The notes beneath the pieces are model-generated. The model saw nothing but the letters and a program-made list of their open reading frames with translations, was not told the DNA's origin and did no database searches. DNA of 64,000 nt from Roseovarius sp. TE539 (GTDB lineage Bacteria; Pseudomonadota; Alphaproteobacteria; Rhodobacterales; Rhodobacteraceae), in assembly GCF_003298505.1 (NCBI RefSeq), contig NZ_QNGB01000017.1:1-64000 (forward strand), given 5' to 3'. This document shows, in pieces, positions 35,108 to 45,370 of this stretch (the first letter of the stretch is position 1; each line of letters starts with the position of its first letter). A program made the translations under genes and the position numbers.

Positions 35108-36436
35108 ATGCGCGAATGGTTGAACATGGGGGCGGTGGAACTTGGGCGCGGCATTGGCCGGGCAGAGATCGACCCGGTGGCGCTGACCGAGACGTATCTG
35201 GACGCGATCGCGGCGCATCCGGCGCGCGATCGGATCTATTCCGTGGTCACCGCCGGACGCGCGCGGGCCGAGGCCGAGGCGGCGGCCGACCGGGCGCGTG
35301 CCGGGCAACGGCTGAGCCTTCTGGACGGTGTGCCCATAAGCTGGAAGGATCTTTTCGACAGTGCTGGCGTGGCCACCGAAGCCGGATCGGCCCTGCTGGA
35401 GGGGCGGGTGCCGGCGCATGACGCGCGGGTGCTGCGCAACGCGGGCGCCTCGGGCCTTGTCTGCCTCGGCAAGACGCACATGAGCGAGCTGGCCTTTTCG
35501 GGGCTTGGACTGAACCCCAGCATGGAAACGCCGCCCTGCGTCAACGACCCTGAGGCCGTGCCCGGCGGGTCATCTTCGGGCGCGGCGGCAAGCGTGGCGT
35601 TCGGGTTGGCGGCGGCGGGAATCGGCAGCGATACTGGCGGATCGGTGCGTATCCCCGCGGCGTGGAACGACCTTGTCGGGCTCAAGACGACCCCGGGGCG
35701 GCTTTCGCTGGAGGGGGTAGTGCCGCTGGCGCCACGCTTCGACACGGTGGGACCGTTGGCGCGAAACGTGGAGGACGCGGCCTTTCTGCTGGCGGCACTT
35801 GAGGGGGCGCGGGTGCCGGATCTGCGCGGGACTTCCCTCAAGGGATGCCGGTTTGCCGCTCTTCGGACCGTGGTGCTGGATGATCTGCGCGAAGGCCCGG
35901 CGCGCGCCTATGTCGAGGCGGTTGCGCGCCTGACGGAAGCGGGTGCCGAGATTGAGGAAGCCGACGCGCCGGAAGTGTCCGAGGCGATGCCGATGTCGGG
36001 GGTCCTTTACACAGGGGAAGCCTACGGTCTTTGGGGCGAGACGATCGAAGCGGCGCCGGAGAAGATGTTCGCGCCGGTCCGTGAGCGGTTTCGTGGCGGG
36101 CGCGACGTGAGTGCTGCCGAATACGTGGGCGCGTGGCGGCGGCTGGACCGGCTGCGGGCGGAGTGGCGGTCGCGTTTCGCGGGTCATGACGCGGTGATCA
36201 TGCCCACTGCGCCCAACCTGCCGCCCGACGCCGCGCGGTTGATGGCGGACGGTGAATATTACGTCAACGAGAACCTCCTGACCCTGCGCAATACGCGTGT
36301 GGGCAACCTGATGGGCCTGTGCGCGGTGAGCCTGCCCACCGGCGTGCCGTCCTGCGGACTCATGCTCTGTGCACCACCGGGGGCGGAGGCGCGCCTGCTG
36401 CGCCTCGCGCAGGCGGCCGGCGCGGCACTGTCGTGA
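35108..36436 (+). CDS. Amidase (amidase signature family)
   Basis: 442-aa hydrolase with the Ser-cisSer-Lys triad: Lys in VPISWKDLFD, Gly/Ser-rich GGSSSGAAAS and nucleophile region GSDTGGSVRIPA. Some members are GatA-like, but no gatB/gatC neighbours are seen and the tail differs, so an independent amidase is more likely. The ATG at 35108 follows GAGGGGACGGGAC and begins MREWLNMGAVE; earlier in-frame codons lie in the divergent promoter. Confidence 0.9.
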   Translation: MREWLNMGAVELGRGIGRAEIDPVALTETYLDAIAAHPARDRIYSVVTAGRARAEAEAAADRARAGQRLSLLDGVPISWKDLFDSAGVATEAGSALLEGRVPAHDARVLRNAGASGLVCLGKTHMSELAFSGLGLNPSMETPPCVNDPEAVPGGSSSGAAASVAFGLAAAGIGSDTGGSVRIPAAWNDLVGLKTTPGRLSLEGVVPLAPRFDTVGPLARNVEDAAFLLAALEGARVPDLRGTSLKGCRFAALRTVVLDDLREGPARAYVEAVARLTEAGAEIEEADAPEVSEAMPMSGVLYTGEAYGLWGETIEAAPEKMFAPVRERFRGGRDVSAAEYVGAWRRLDRLRAEWRSRFAGHDAVIMPTAPNLPPDAARLMADGEYYVNENLLTLRNTRVGNLMGLCAVSLPTGVPSCGLMLCAPPGAEARLLRLAQAAGAALS

Positions 36437-36581
36437 CCGGGCGGGTCCGGATGCCATAATTGCCACAGGCCCGGCGCGCGGGGTGATTTTTGTTGGACCT
36501 GAGAGGGTTGCTTGGGTAGATTCCAATCAAACGGGGCGAAAAACGACCCCGGGCCCTGAGGCAGTACAGGTTGAACGAGCG

Positions 36582-37760
36582 ATGCTCCCCGAGCGGTTTT
36601 CGAACCTACCGGAATACGCGTTTCCGCGCTTGCGGCGGCTTCTGGACGCACATGCGCCGGGCGGTGACGTGGTGCATATGAGCATCGGTGAGCCGAAGCA
36701 TCCGTTCCCCCCGTGGATCGCCGGGATCGTGGCCGGGCATGCGGCGGAATTCGCCCGCTATCCCGTCAACGAGGGCAGTTCGGGATTGCTTTCGGCGGCG
36801 GCAGGCTGGATCAAACGGCGCTATGACGTGGAGGTGGAGCCGCAAACCCGGATTATTGCCCTCAACGGCACCCGCGAAGGGCTTTACAATGCCATGATGG
36901 CACTCTGCCCCGAGGACAAGCGCGGCAATCGGCCCGTCGTCCTGATGCCGAATCCGTTCTATCAGGTCTACATGGTGGCGGCGCTGAGCGTGGGCGCCGA
37001 GCCGGTTTTCCTGCCTGCCACCCGAGAGACCGGGCATCTGCCCGATTTCAATGCCGTGGCCCCGGAGATCCTGGATCGTACCGCGGTCGTCTACCTGTGC
37101 TCCCCGTCCAACCCGCAGGGAGCGGTGGCGGATCGGGGCTACTGGGCCGATCTTCTGGTGCTGGCGGAAAAGCACGATTTCATCGTCTTCGCGGATGAAT
37201 GCTATTCCGAGATCTATCGTGACCTCCCGCCGCCCGGCGTGCTTGAGGTGGCGGCCGGGCAGGGCACCGACCCCGAGCGGGTGCTGGCCTTTCACAGCCT
37301 TTCCAAGCGTTCCAACCTGCCGGGATTGCGCAGCGGCTTTGCCGCCGGGGGGCCACGGGCGATCGCGCGGATGCGGCAATTGAGGGCCTATGCCGGCAGT
37401 CCCCTGCCGATGCCGTTGCAGTATGCCGCCGAGGCAGCATGGAAGGATGACGCCCATGTCGAGGAAAACAGGCGCCTCTACGCCGAAAAATACGTGGTCG
37501 CCGACCGGATTCTTGGCGATGTGCCGGGTTACGAGGGCCCGGACGCGGGGTTTTTCCTTTGGTTGCCGGTTGATGATGGCGAAGCTGCGGCGTTGAAGCT
37601 GTGGAAGGAGACCGGCGTGCGGGTCCTGCCCGGCGCGTATCTGAGCCGCGCCACCGGGGCCGGAAATCCCGGCGCGGCATATATCAGGGCCGCGATGGTG
37701 GCCCCGACGGACGAGATGGCGCTGGGGCTGGACCGGCTTCGCGGTTGTCTCTGGAACTGA
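36582..37760 (+). CDS. Class I/II aminotransferase (DapC-like)
   Basis: 392-aa PLP-dependent enzyme. The fold I motifs are present: SIGEPKHPFP near the N-terminus, NPFYQVYM, SPSNPQGAV, FADECYSEIY with the PLP-binding Asp/Tyr, and SLSKRSNLPGLRSGF holding the Schiff-base Lys. It resembles N-succinyldiaminopimelate aminotransferases (DapC) that precede ftsK in related genomes. Substrate identity is not certain. ftsK begins 22 bp downstream. Confidence 0.87.
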   Translation: MLPERFSNLPEYAFPRLRRLLDAHAPGGDVVHMSIGEPKHPFPPWIAGIVAGHAAEFARYPVNEGSSGLLSAAAGWIKRRYDVEVEPQTRIIALNGTREGLYNAMMALCPEDKRGNRPVVLMPNPFYQVYMVAALSVGAEPVFLPATRETGHLPDFNAVAPEILDRTAVVYLCSPSNPQGAVADRGYWADLLVLAEKHDFIVFADECYSEIYRDLPPPGVLEVAAGQGTDPERVLAFHSLSKRSNLPGLRSGFAAGGPRAIARMRQLRAYAGSPLPMPLQYAAEAAWKDDAHVEENRRLYAEKYVVADRILGDVPGYEGPDAGFFLWLPVDDGEAAALKLWKETGVRVLPGAYLSRATGAGNPGAAYIRAAMVAPTDEMALGLDRLRGCLWN

Positions 37761-37781
37761 GAATTGAAGGCGAGGAACAGG

Positions 37782-40724
37782 ATGGCATATCAGGCACGCG
37801 GGCGCGACCCGCTTCTGGACGGCAACATGGCGCAGGCGATCGAACGGCGCGGCATCGAGCTTCTGGGGTTGTCGATGCTGGTTCTGGCGGCACTGGTGGC
37901 GGCGCTGGCCTTCAGCTACAGCCCTGACGATCCGAGTTGGCTTTCCGCCACGGACGCGCCGGTGCAGAACTGGCTGGGCCAGCCGGGTGCGACGATTGCC
38001 GCGACGCTGTTCATGATCGCCGGCCTGTCGGTCTGGGGTCTGCCGGTGGCCCTGGTGGTTTGGGGCCTGCGCCTGATCCTGCATCGCGGACAGGAGCGTG
38101 CCCTTGCCCGGCTGGTCTTCGCGCCGGTCTGGATCGCGCTGGTCGCGCTTTACGCGGCATCGCTTGCGCCGGGCGGTGCGTGGTCCGCTGCGCACAGTTT
38201 CGGGCTGGGTGGTCTTTTCGGTGACACGATCCTGGCCGCGCTTCTCAATATCCTGCCGGTATCCGCTGCACTGGGGCTGAAGATACTGTCGTTCTGGCTT
38301 GGCATTGGCGTGCTTTTGCTGGGCGGTTACGTGAGCGGGCTGGACCGGGCCGAGACGGGGCGCATCCTGCGGTTCCTGCGCGACAGCCTGCGAATGACGC
38401 TTGGCGGGCTGGCCGGTGCCGCGCGCGCCACACGCACGCGCCGGAGCGCAGGCACGGATGCAGCCAGCGACGGTGACGGGCGGGTCAGCGGCAGCTGGGC
38501 CGAAGCCACGACGCGGGTGCAGCCGCGGGTTTCGCGGCCCGGTGGTGACATCGCGAAAGAGGCCGCAGACGCCCCCGGCACCATGGCCGAACATCCCCCG
38601 GAACCCGATTCGCGCGGCGGTGGCGGGTTGCTGTCGCGGATGCCGTCGCTGATGCGGCGCCCTGACCCGATGCCGGAACCCGAGTTGGTGGAGCGGGAGC
38701 CGGAATCACTGCCTGACGAGACGATGCCCGGAGACGCGCGCATCCGCCGCAAGATCGCTGACGTGATCCGTGACCGTGTGCGCCGCAATCCTGATTTCGA
38801 GGTGGCCAGCGTGGCGCCCCTGACCCGGGGACGGGGCCGTGGCCCGGCGCCCCTGCTGGCCTCGACCTCGGTACCGGCGGCCGATGGCCTGCCGCCCGAA
38901 CCGCCCCTGACCGCTTCGCATGGCACGGAAACACCCAACCCGGATGGTGCGGCCGGCCCGGAAGCCCCGTTCGTGGCCGCACCGGAGATGGCCACACCCG
39001 ACCCGCAGGCGATGACCGATCCGTTGCCGGGAACGGACCAGCATGCGCCGGCGGCCCCGTCCAGCACGGCGGGATCGGCGCCGCGCATCCCCGTGTCCGA
39101 GCCGCGGCGCGTGGTGCAGCATACTCCGCGCAAATCTCCGCCGCCCTCGGCACGTGCCGAGGCGGAGGCACAGCCATCCCTGCAGTTCGAGGAGGTCGAG
39201 CGGCCGGTCTTCGAACTGCCGCCGCTTAGCCTTCTGACCAACCCTGAGGTCATCGAGCGCCATCACCTGAGCGATGATGCGCTGGAGGAAAACGCCAGGA
39301 TGCTGGAGAACGTGCTTGATGATTACGGCGTCAAGGGCGAGATCGTGAGCGTACGCCCCGGCCCGGTTGTCACCATGTACGAACTTGAACCCGCCCCGGG
39401 CCTCAAAGCGAGCCGCGTCATCGGGCTTGCCGATGACATCGCCCGGTCGATGAGCGCGCTTTCGGCGCGCGTGTCCACGGTTCCGGGCCGTTCGGTGATC
39501 GGCATAGAACTGCCCAATGAAAGCCGCGAGATGGTGGTCCTTCGGGAGATCCTGTCGACCCGCGATTTTGGCGACGGCAACCAGAAATTGCCCTTGGCGC
39601 TTGGCAAGGATATCGGCGGTGATCCGATCGTCGCGAACCTGACCAAGATGCCTCATCTGCTGATCGCCGGGACCACCGGGTCGGGCAAGTCGGTTGCGAT
39701 CAACACCATGATTCTCAGCCTGCTCTACAAGCTGACGCCCGAGGAATGCCGGCTGATCATGATCGATCCCAAGATGCTTGAGCTTTCGGTCTATGACGGC
39801 ATCCCGCACCTGCTGAGCCCGGTGGTGACCGACCCCAAGAAGGCGGTGGTCGCGCTCAAGTGGGTGGTGGCCGAGATGGAGGAACGCTACCGCAAGATGT
39901 CGAAGATGGGGGTGCGCAACATCGACGGCTACAACGGCCGCGTGAACGAAGCCCTGTCGAAGGGCGAGATGTTCAGCCGCACCGTGCAGACCGGCTTTGA
40001 CGACGAGACCGGCGAACCGATCTTCGAGACCGAGGAGATCGTGCCGGAGAAGATGCCCTATATCGTGGTGATCGTGGACGAGATGGCCGACCTGATGATG
40101 GTCGCCGGCAAGGAGATCGAGGCCTGCATCCAGCGCCTGGCCCAGATGGCGCGGGCGAGCGGAATTCACCTGATCATGGCCACGCAGCGCCCGTCGGTGG
40201 ACGTGATCACCGGCACGATCAAGGCCAATTTCCCCACGCGCATCAGCTTCCAGGTGACCTCGAAGGTCGACAGCCGCACCATCCTCGGAGAGATGGGGGC
40301 CGAGCAGCTTCTGGGCATGGGCGACATGCTCTACATGGCCGGGGGCGCCAAGATCACCCGCTGCCACGGGCCCTTCGTGAGCGACGAGGAGGTCGAGGAG
40401 GTGGTTTCGAACCTCAAGGCCTACGGGCCGCCGGAATACGTGCGCAACGTGCTGGACGGGCCCGAGGACGACAAGGCCGAGAGCATCGACGCGGTGCTGG
40501 GCCTTTCGACCGGCGGCAACACCACCGGCGAGGACGCGCTTTACGACCAGGCGGTGCAGATCGCGGTGAAGGACCGCAAATGCTCGACCTCCTACATCCA
40601 GCGCAAGCTGGCGATCGGCTACAACAAGGCCGCGCGTCTGGTGGAGCAGATGGAGGAGGAGGGCGTTGTCAGCGCCGCCAACCACGTGGGCAAGCGCGAG
40701 GTGCTGGTGCCCGAGCAGGGGTAG
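37782..40724 (+). CDS. ftsK: DNA translocase FtsK
   Basis: Septum-located motor that pumps DNA and activates XerCD at dif during chromosome segregation. 980 aa: four N-terminal transmembrane helices (about residues 25-185), a long Pro/Ala/Glu-rich linker (about 200-470), the alpha/beta motor with Walker A GTTGSGKS near residue 630 and Walker B-type [11 protein letters not shown], and the C-terminal gamma winged helix ([19 protein letters not shown]) that reads KOPS. Start at MAYQARG; six upstream in-frame codons are possible but fit less well. Confidence 0.97.
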   Translation: MAYQARGRDPLLDGNMAQAIERRGIELLGLSMLVLAALVAALAFSYSPDDPSWLSATDAPVQNWLGQPGATIAATLFMIAGLSVWGLPVALVVWGLRLILHRGQERALARLVFAPVWIALVALYAASLAPGGAWSAAHSFGLGGLFGDTILAALLNILPVSAALGLKILSFWLGIGVLLLGGYVSGLDRAETGRILRFLRDSLRMTLGGLAGAARATRTRRSAGTDAASDGDGRVSGSWAEATTRVQPRVSRPGGDIAKEAADAPGTMAEHPPEPDSRGGGGLLSRMPSLMRRPDPMPEPELVEREPESLPDETMPGDARIRRKIADVIRDRVRRNPDFEVASVAPLTRGRGRGPAPLLASTSVPAADGLPPEPPLTASHGTETPNPDGAAGPEAPFVAAPEMATPDPQAMTDPLPGTDQHAPAAPSSTAGSAPRIPVSEPRRVVQHTPRKSPPPSARAEAEAQPSLQFEEVERPVFELPPLSLLTNPEVIERHHLSDDALEENARMLENVLDDYGVKGEIVSVRPGPVVTMYELEPAPGLKASRVIGLADDIARSMSALSARVSTVPGRSVIGIELPNESREMVVLREILSTRDFGDGNQKLPLALGKDIGGDPIVANLTKMPHLLIAGTTGSGKSVAINTMILSLLYKLTPEECRLIMIDPKMLELSVYDGIPHLLSPVVTDPKKAVVALKWVVAEMEERYRKMSKMGVRNIDGYNGRVNEALSKGEMFSRTVQTGFDDETGEPIFETEEIVPEKMPYIVVIVDEMADLMMVAGKEIEACIQRLAQMARASGIHLIMATQRPSVDVITGTIKANFPTRISFQVTSKVDSRTILGEMGAEQLLGMGDMLYMAGGAKITRCHGPFVSDEEVEEVVSNLKAYGPPEYVRNVLDGPEDDKAESIDAVLGLSTGGNTTGEDALYDQAVQIAVKDRKCSTSYIQRKLAIGYNKAARLVEQMEEEGVVSAANHVGKREVLVPEQG

Positions 40725-41038
40725 GAACGCGGAGGCGGGTGGAGTGACGGGCCTTTTGCCCCTTGAATGGCTCGCACCGGAGCGCCCCGCCCCCGCGCCG
40801 GAGCCTCCGGGTGCGGTTCGCGGGATGGGCGCGAGCACCCATCCCACGCACGGAGAGATGCCTTTCGGTGAAACGCAGCCCGGGGCCGCGCGGACCGGTC
40901 GACGGGGTCGTCGTGCCAAGGCATCGGGTGGTGCGGGTGCGGGCTTGATAAAGGGTGCGGCCATGATGATATTCTTGAAGGCGTGGCACCACCACGCGCG
41001 ACCACGGCCGACACCCCTTGAAGAGGAGCACCGCGCTG
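40725..41038. other. ftsK-lolA intergenic region with a strong hairpin
   Basis: 314 bases without a supported gene. A perfect 8-bp hairpin GGGATGGG (40822-40829) / CCCATCCC (40838-40845) may terminate ftsK. The rest is very GC-rich. AAGAGGAGC near the right end is the lolA ribosome-binding site. Confidence 0.45.
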
Positions 41039-41662
41039 ATGCGTTTCACCGGACTTGCCCTGGCCGCGGCGATCGGCCTTGCCACCGTGCTTCCGGCGGT
41101 GGCGGCCGAGGACGCGGCCGAGAAGCTGACGCTGCGCGAGATCTCGGCCTATCTCAACGGGCTGGGGACGGCGCGGAGCGATTTCACCCAGATCAACGAT
41201 GACGGCACGATCAGCACCGGGCGGTTCTATCTCAAGCGGCCCGGAAAGGTGCGGTTCGAATACGACCCGCCCGAGGAGATCCTGGTGGTCGCCAATGGCG
41301 CAACGGTGGGCGTTGTGGACGGAAAGTCCAACGCGGGTACACAGGCCTACCCGTTGAACCAGACTCCGCTCAAGATCATCCTGGCGCGCAAGGTGGACCT
41401 GACGCGCGAACGCATGGTCACCGCACATGCGAGTGACGGCACCAGCACGAGGATCACCGCGCAGGACCCCGAGAACCCCGATTACGGCAATATCGAACTG
41501 GTCTTCACCGGTGATCCGGTGGAGCTCAGGCAGTGGGTGATCAATGACGGTGGCGGAAGCCGCACCACGGTCATTCTTGGGGCGCTCGAAGAGGTGGATC
41601 GGCTAGACGCCGAGCTGTTCGAGATCCCGGGCCTGCCCGACGCCGCACCCGCCGACCGCTGA
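41039..41662 (+). CDS. lolA: Outer-membrane lipoprotein carrier protein LolA
   Basis: Periplasmic chaperone that carries lipoproteins from LolCDE to the outer membrane. 207 aa with a signal peptide cleaved after about residue 22 (MRFTGLALAAAIGLATVLPA then VAAED). The mature part has the LolA/LolB incomplete beta barrel: YLNGLGTARSDFTQ, GRFYLKRPGKVRFEYDPP and DGKSNAGTQAYPL. The ATG at 41039 follows AAGAGGAGC by nine bases. A gene seven codons longer is possible but would disturb the signal peptide. Confidence 0.9.
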   Translation: MRFTGLALAAAIGLATVLPAVAAEDAAEKLTLREISAYLNGLGTARSDFTQINDDGTISTGRFYLKRPGKVRFEYDPPEEILVVANGATVGVVDGKSNAGTQAYPLNQTPLKIILARKVDLTRERMVTAHASDGTSTRITAQDPENPDYGNIELVFTGDPVELRQWVINDGGGSRTTVILGALEEVDRLDAELFEIPGLPDAAPADR

Positions 41663-41691
41663 GCGGGGGCGCATGGGGGCGCATGGCGTCC

Positions 41692-42285
41692 TCAGAAGAT
41701 CCCGCCGCAGCGTTGCAGTTGCGACCGGTAGGTTCGCGACCGCGCGCCCACCTCGCCGGCGACACGCATCAGCCAGGGCTTGCGGCGGTAGCTTTGCCGC
41801 GCATAGCCGCCTCGCCCCTCGTGATAGGCCAGGTATTGCCGGCGCGCATCGCTCATGGGAATGCCCAGACGCTCGTTGGACTTTGCCATGTACCAGCCCA
41901 TGAAATCGGCCGCGTCATGGATGTTGTCGCGCCGTCCCCCGAAGCGGCGGGTTTCGTCCCGGTATTCGTCCCACGTCCCGTCGAGGGCTTGCGAATACCC
42001 GAAGGCGGAGCTTTGCCGGCCCATCGGGATCACGCCGAGCGCCCAGCGGTAAGGTGTCCGGGCGTCCGAGACGAATTTGCTTTCCTGGTAGATGGTGGCC
42101 ATCTGGACATGCACGGGCACGCCCCACCGGCGTTCGGCGGCGCGGAAGGCGCGAAGGTATTCGGGACGCTCGTTGATGATCGAACAGGCGTCACTCAGCG
42201 TGTCGGGTGGCGTGCCGTACCCTCCCCCGCGGCCACAGGCGGCCACGAGGACAATCAGGACCAGCGCGCGAAGAGTTCTGCTCAT
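41692..42285 (-). CDS. Lytic transglycosylase (SLT domain) lipoprotein
   Basis: 197-aa predicted lipoprotein that would cleave peptidoglycan glycan strands. The start at 42285 gives a signal peptide with lipobox VAAC (MSRTLRALVLIVLVAACG). The SLT-type catalytic Glu lies in MATIYQESKF, followed by FGYSQALDGTWDEYR and a C-terminal YLAYHEGRGGYARQ, the usual later blocks. It converges with lolA 29 bp away. Longer in-frame starts lack the signal peptide. Confidence 0.86.
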   Translation of the reverse strand: MSRTLRALVLIVLVAACGRGGGYGTPPDTLSDACSIINERPEYLRAFRAAERRWGVPVHVQMATIYQESKFVSDARTPYRWALGVIPMGRQSSAFGYSQALDGTWDEYRDETRRFGGRRDNIHDAADFMGWYMAKSNERLGIPMSDARRQYLAYHEGRGGYARQSYRRKPWLMRVAGEVGARSRTYRSQLQRCGGIF

Positions 42286-42470
42286 CTGCCTCTCGCTTTC
42301 TTGGTTTTTTGCACAGTCTATCGCAAAGCCGCGCGCGGGGAAATCCTGATTTCCAAAGGTGCTCCGGGCCACTGTCGGGATCGGGTTCACAGACTGTTTC
42401 CCGAACGCCGGGGGACGGAATTGGACAAACCGCCCTTGAAACCGCTAGTCTCTGCCGTTAGGGGCAACTG

Positions 42471-42800
42471 ATGATGTTGAAGACTCGTGCGAAATATCAC
42501 CTTGGCCAAGTCGTGCGCCACAAGAAGCACCCGTTCCGGGGTGTCGTGTTCGATGTTGATCCCGAATTTTCCAACACCGAGGAATGGTATCATGCCATCC
42601 CGGAGGACAGCCGTCCTGCCAGGGAACAGCCGTTCTATCACCTTCTGGCCGAGAACGAGCAAAGCTACTACGTGGCGTATGTGAGCGAACAGAATCTCGT
42701 CGCGGACTATTCCGGCGAACCTGTGGAGCATCCTGACATACCCGATCTTTTCGGACCGTTCGAGGACGGGCACTACCCGCTGCATTTCCAGCTCAATTGA
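42471..42800 (+). CDS. hspQ: Heat-shock protein HspQ
   Basis: 109-aa YccV-like protein. In E. coli HspQ binds hemimethylated oriC DNA and acts as a specificity factor for Lon protease. The family core is clear: KYHLGQVVRHKKHPFRGVVF, then DPEFSNTEEW, QPFYHLLAENEQSYYVAYVSEQNL and the HP(x)I end. Two Met codons are adjacent, so the start may be 42471 or 42474. Confidence 0.92.
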   Translation: MMLKTRAKYHLGQVVRHKKHPFRGVVFDVDPEFSNTEEWYHAIPEDSRPAREQPFYHLLAENEQSYYVAYVSEQNLVADYSGEPVEHPDIPDLFGPFEDGHYPLHFQLN

Positions 42801-42803
42801 GGG

Positions 42804-42826
42804 GACGCCGGCACTGCGCCGGCATC
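42804..42826. terminator. Hairpin downstream of hspQ
   Basis: GACGCCGGC (42804-42812) and GCCGGCATC (42818-42826) form a 9-bp stem with one G-T wobble and a 5-base loop, directly after the hspQ stop. A second GC-rich hairpin (GGCCGG/CCGGCC, 42919-42936) lies near the 3' end of the convergent transferase gene. Neither has a long T run. Confidence 0.5.
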
Positions 42827-42957
42827 TCGGGGAGTCGCATCGGTCGGGTCAGGTAAAGGCCTTTGCCGGCTTTGCCTTCGAGGTGTCGGCCGTAACGATC
42901 ACCGCCTGCGACCCGGGAGGCCGGCCTTGACCGGCCGGGAACGTGCCCCCTTGCGCC

Positions 42958-44532
42958 TCAATATCCCAGGGCGCAGCCGTCCTTGCGGGGATCGCTTGCG
43001 CCTTCGAGCACGCCGTCGCCACGGATAAGGATCGCCTGTGCGCCGCCAATGGGTTCCTCCGGGGTGACCACGTTGTGACCCAATTCCGCGAGGGCGGCGC
43101 GCGTGGCCTCCGGATAGCCGCGTTCGACCCTCAGGTCGCCTTCATGGGCAAAGCAGCGCGGCGCGTCGATGGCGCTCTGCGGGTCCAGGCCGAAGTCACG
43201 CAGGTTGGACAGGAAGCGCGCGTGCCCGTTGGGCTGGTAGGCCCCGCCCATCACTCCGAAAGGCATGGTGACGCGCCCGCCCTCGCGCAGCATTCCGGGA
43301 ATGATCGTGTGCATCGGGCGCTTTCCGCCCGCCATTTCGTTGGGGTGCCCGGGTGTCAGGGAAAAGCCGCTGCCGCGGTTCTGGAAAAGGATCCCGAACT
43401 TTTCGGACGCGATCCCGGAACCGAAGCTGCGGAAGATGGAATAGATCAGCGATACCGCCATGCGATCCCGGTCCACCACCGTGATGTAGACAGTGTCGCG
43501 GTGAACCGATTCGGTCAGCGGTGCGGCACTCGGCATGGCCTGTCGCGGGTCGATCAGCTCCGCCAGCCGGGCGGCGGTTTCAGGGGCCAGCATGTGCTCG
43601 AGCCGCGCGGTATGATCCGGATCGGCAAGAAGCCGGTTGCGCGCGTCATAGGCCAGTTTTGCCGCCTCGGCCTCGATATGGGCGCGCTGCGCACCCAGCG
43701 GATCCATCGAGGCGATGTCGAAATGCGCAAGGATACCCGCCATCAGGATTGCCGTCGCGCCCTGGCCGTTCGGTGGATGCTCGACCAGTTCGACATCACG
43801 GTAACGGCCGCTGACAGGCGTGGCCTCAAGGCTGCGGTGACCCGTGAAATCTTCGGGTGCGTGGACCCCGCCAAGCGCTTTGAGCGCCGCCAGCATGTCC
43901 TCGGCGACCTCGCCATCGTAGAAGGCATCGCGCCCGTCACGTGCGATGCGGCGCAGAACCTCGGCCTGCGCGGGGGCGCGGAAGATCGTACCGGGGGCCG
44001 GTGCGGTACCTTCGGGCAGGTAGTGTTCGCGGGCCGCTCCTTGCAGGAAGCCGGCCGCGCCCTGCCAGTCGAATGCGACGCGCGGGGCGATAGGCACGCC
44101 CTCTTCGGCGTATCGGATGGCCGGGGCGAGAATCGCGTCCAGCCCGAGCACGCCGTGCGAGTCCGAGAGTTGGCAGAAGGCGTCGACGGCCCCCGGGATG
44201 GTCACCGCCTCCGGGCTGCCGGCCGGCACCGTTTCGTGGCCCGCCGCCCGCATGGCTGCCGCCGAGGCGGCGGCCGGAGCGCGGCCCGAGCCGTTCAGCG
44301 CCCGCACCGGACCGTCCGGCGTGGCATGCAGCACGAAGCAGTCGCCCCCGATACCCGTCATTTGCGGTTCGCAGATGCCCAGAAGCACAGCACCGGCGAT
44401 CGCCGCGTCCATCGCGTTGCCACCCCGGGCCATGATGTCGACGGCGGCATGCGCCGCAAGCGGATGGGAGGTGGCGCAAAGGCCGTTGGCAGCGAGGACC
44501 GGCGAGCGGCCGGGCAAATGGAAATCACGCAT
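42958..44532 (-). CDS. ggt: Gamma-glutamyltransferase family protein
   Basis: 524-aa Ntn-hydrolase that transfers or hydrolyses gamma-glutamyl groups of glutathione and related amides. It self-cleaves before a Thr, here likely the Thr of HRDTVYITVVD. The large-subunit start (PLAAHAAVDIMARGGNAMDAA) and the small-subunit blocks (GSGI, GKRPMHTIIPGM, GGAYQPNGH) are recognisable. No signal peptide is evident, so it may be cytosolic, unlike E. coli Ggt. Family members also include cephalosporin acylases, so substrate is uncertain. Confidence 0.88.
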   Translation of the reverse strand: MRDFHLPGRSPVLAANGLCATSHPLAAHAAVDIMARGGNAMDAAIAGAVLLGICEPQMTGIGGDCFVLHATPDGPVRALNGSGRAPAAASAAAMRAAGHETVPAGSPEAVTIPGAVDAFCQLSDSHGVLGLDAILAPAIRYAEEGVPIAPRVAFDWQGAAGFLQGAAREHYLPEGTAPAPGTIFRAPAQAEVLRRIARDGRDAFYDGEVAEDMLAALKALGGVHAPEDFTGHRSLEATPVSGRYRDVELVEHPPNGQGATAILMAGILAHFDIASMDPLGAQRAHIEAEAAKLAYDARNRLLADPDHTARLEHMLAPETAARLAELIDPRQAMPSAAPLTESVHRDTVYITVVDRDRMAVSLIYSIFRSFGSGIASEKFGILFQNRGSGFSLTPGHPNEMAGGKRPMHTIIPGMLREGGRVTMPFGVMGGAYQPNGHARFLSNLRDFGLDPQSAIDAPRCFAHEGDLRVERGYPEATRAALAELGHNVVTPEEPIGGAQAILIRGDGVLEGASDPRKDGCALGY

Positions 44533-44858
44533 CTGTTCTCAGGCTCCTTCGGATGATTCGAACACCCTAGAGCACCGGGCAGGAAGACTGAACAGGGTCG
44601 CGCGGGCAAATCCGGCCGGGGGCACCGGGACCGGTGGAGGATGTTGCATGCCGTCGGGCCTGAACCTCCTCGGCATGCGGTCAGTGATGTTGGGGGAAGA
44701 CCTCGACGCCGCGTGCTGGGTGGGGGCAATTGAACGCGACGCCGAGGGAAGCCATTTGCAGCTACAAAACAAGGTATGACCGGTTTTTCAGGCAGCATTT
44801 GGCACGCAATGGGGCAAGTTTGCGGCATTTGTGCCTTGTGACGGTTGGCGTCCTGATT
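44533..44858. other. Region upstream of ggt without a recognised gene
   Basis: 326 bases between the anti-sigma gene end and the ggt start, both on the minus strand. It contains inverted arms GCATGCCG (44646-44653) and CGGCATGC (44671-44678), which may end the anti-sigma transcript. It must also contain the ggt promoter. Plus-strand frames here look non-coding. Confidence 0.45.
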
Positions 44859-45332
44859 TCACCGGCCAGTGCGCGGAATGCACAGTGTCAGGCGGTTCTC
44901 GCCGCGAACCCGCCGGTAGCGCCTTGCCGTCGTCAGGTCACGGATCAGGAACCAGCCGAAACCGCCCTCCGGCATCGCTTCGCGCCGGACGCCGATGGCC
45001 GGCGGCCCCGGTTCCGGCATCCGGTTTCCCGGCATCGGCCGGCCCCGGTCGCGCAGCGATGCCGTGATCCCGCCCCGGCCCGTCCTGAGGGCCAGCTGGA
45101 CAGGGCCGGGGCGTTGTCCGCCATAGGCATGTTCGGCGATGTTGTTGAGAGCTTCGGCAAGGACCAGTTCCGTGGTATCGCAATCCGTGGGGCCAAGGCC
45201 CCGACCTGCCAGTGCGCGGCGCAGCGTCGCGAGGGCCGCGCGGATATGCGCCTCTGTCGCCGTCAGGCCGATACGAATGCCCGTCGGTGCCAGGCCCGTG
45301 GTCGCGCCGGTCCGCGCTCCCTGTGCGTCCAT
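44859..45332 (-). CDS. Anti-sigma/serine kinase-type ATP-binding protein
   Basis: 157-aa protein with the HATPase fold of RsbW/SpoIIAB-like kinases. The N-box ELVLAEALNNIAEHAYGG and the G-boxes DRGRPMPGN and GGFGWFLIRDLT are visible. Such kinases phosphorylate a STAS partner and bind a sigma factor or other target. The STAS gene lies 38 bp upstream on the same strand, giving a partner-switching pair. No sigma factor or phosphatase is adjacent. Confidence 0.84.
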   Translation of the reverse strand: MDAQGARTGATTGLAPTGIRIGLTATEAHIRAALATLRRALAGRGLGPTDCDTTELVLAEALNNIAEHAYGGQRPGPVQLALRTGRGGITASLRDRGRPMPGNRMPEPGPPAIGVRREAMPEGGFGWFLIRDLTTARRYRRVRGENRLTLCIPRTGR

Positions 45333-45370
45333 GTGTCCTTGCCCCCGTTTCGTTCAGCGCCGGCCCACGT

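Noticed and set aside
38706..40964. Minus-strand frame of 752 codons opposite ftsK
   Set aside because: The sense frame is a full FtsK; antisense composition is biased and unrelated to any family I know.
40725..41038. Small genes in the ftsK-lolA gap
   Set aside because: Frames in the gap are GC-skewed and Arg/Pro-rich, with no ribosome-binding site or domain; they were described as a non-coding region with a hairpin.
42943..44556. Plus-strand frame of 537 codons opposite ggt
   Set aside because: The minus strand carries the gamma-glutamyltransferase blocks; the plus frame has no coherent domain.
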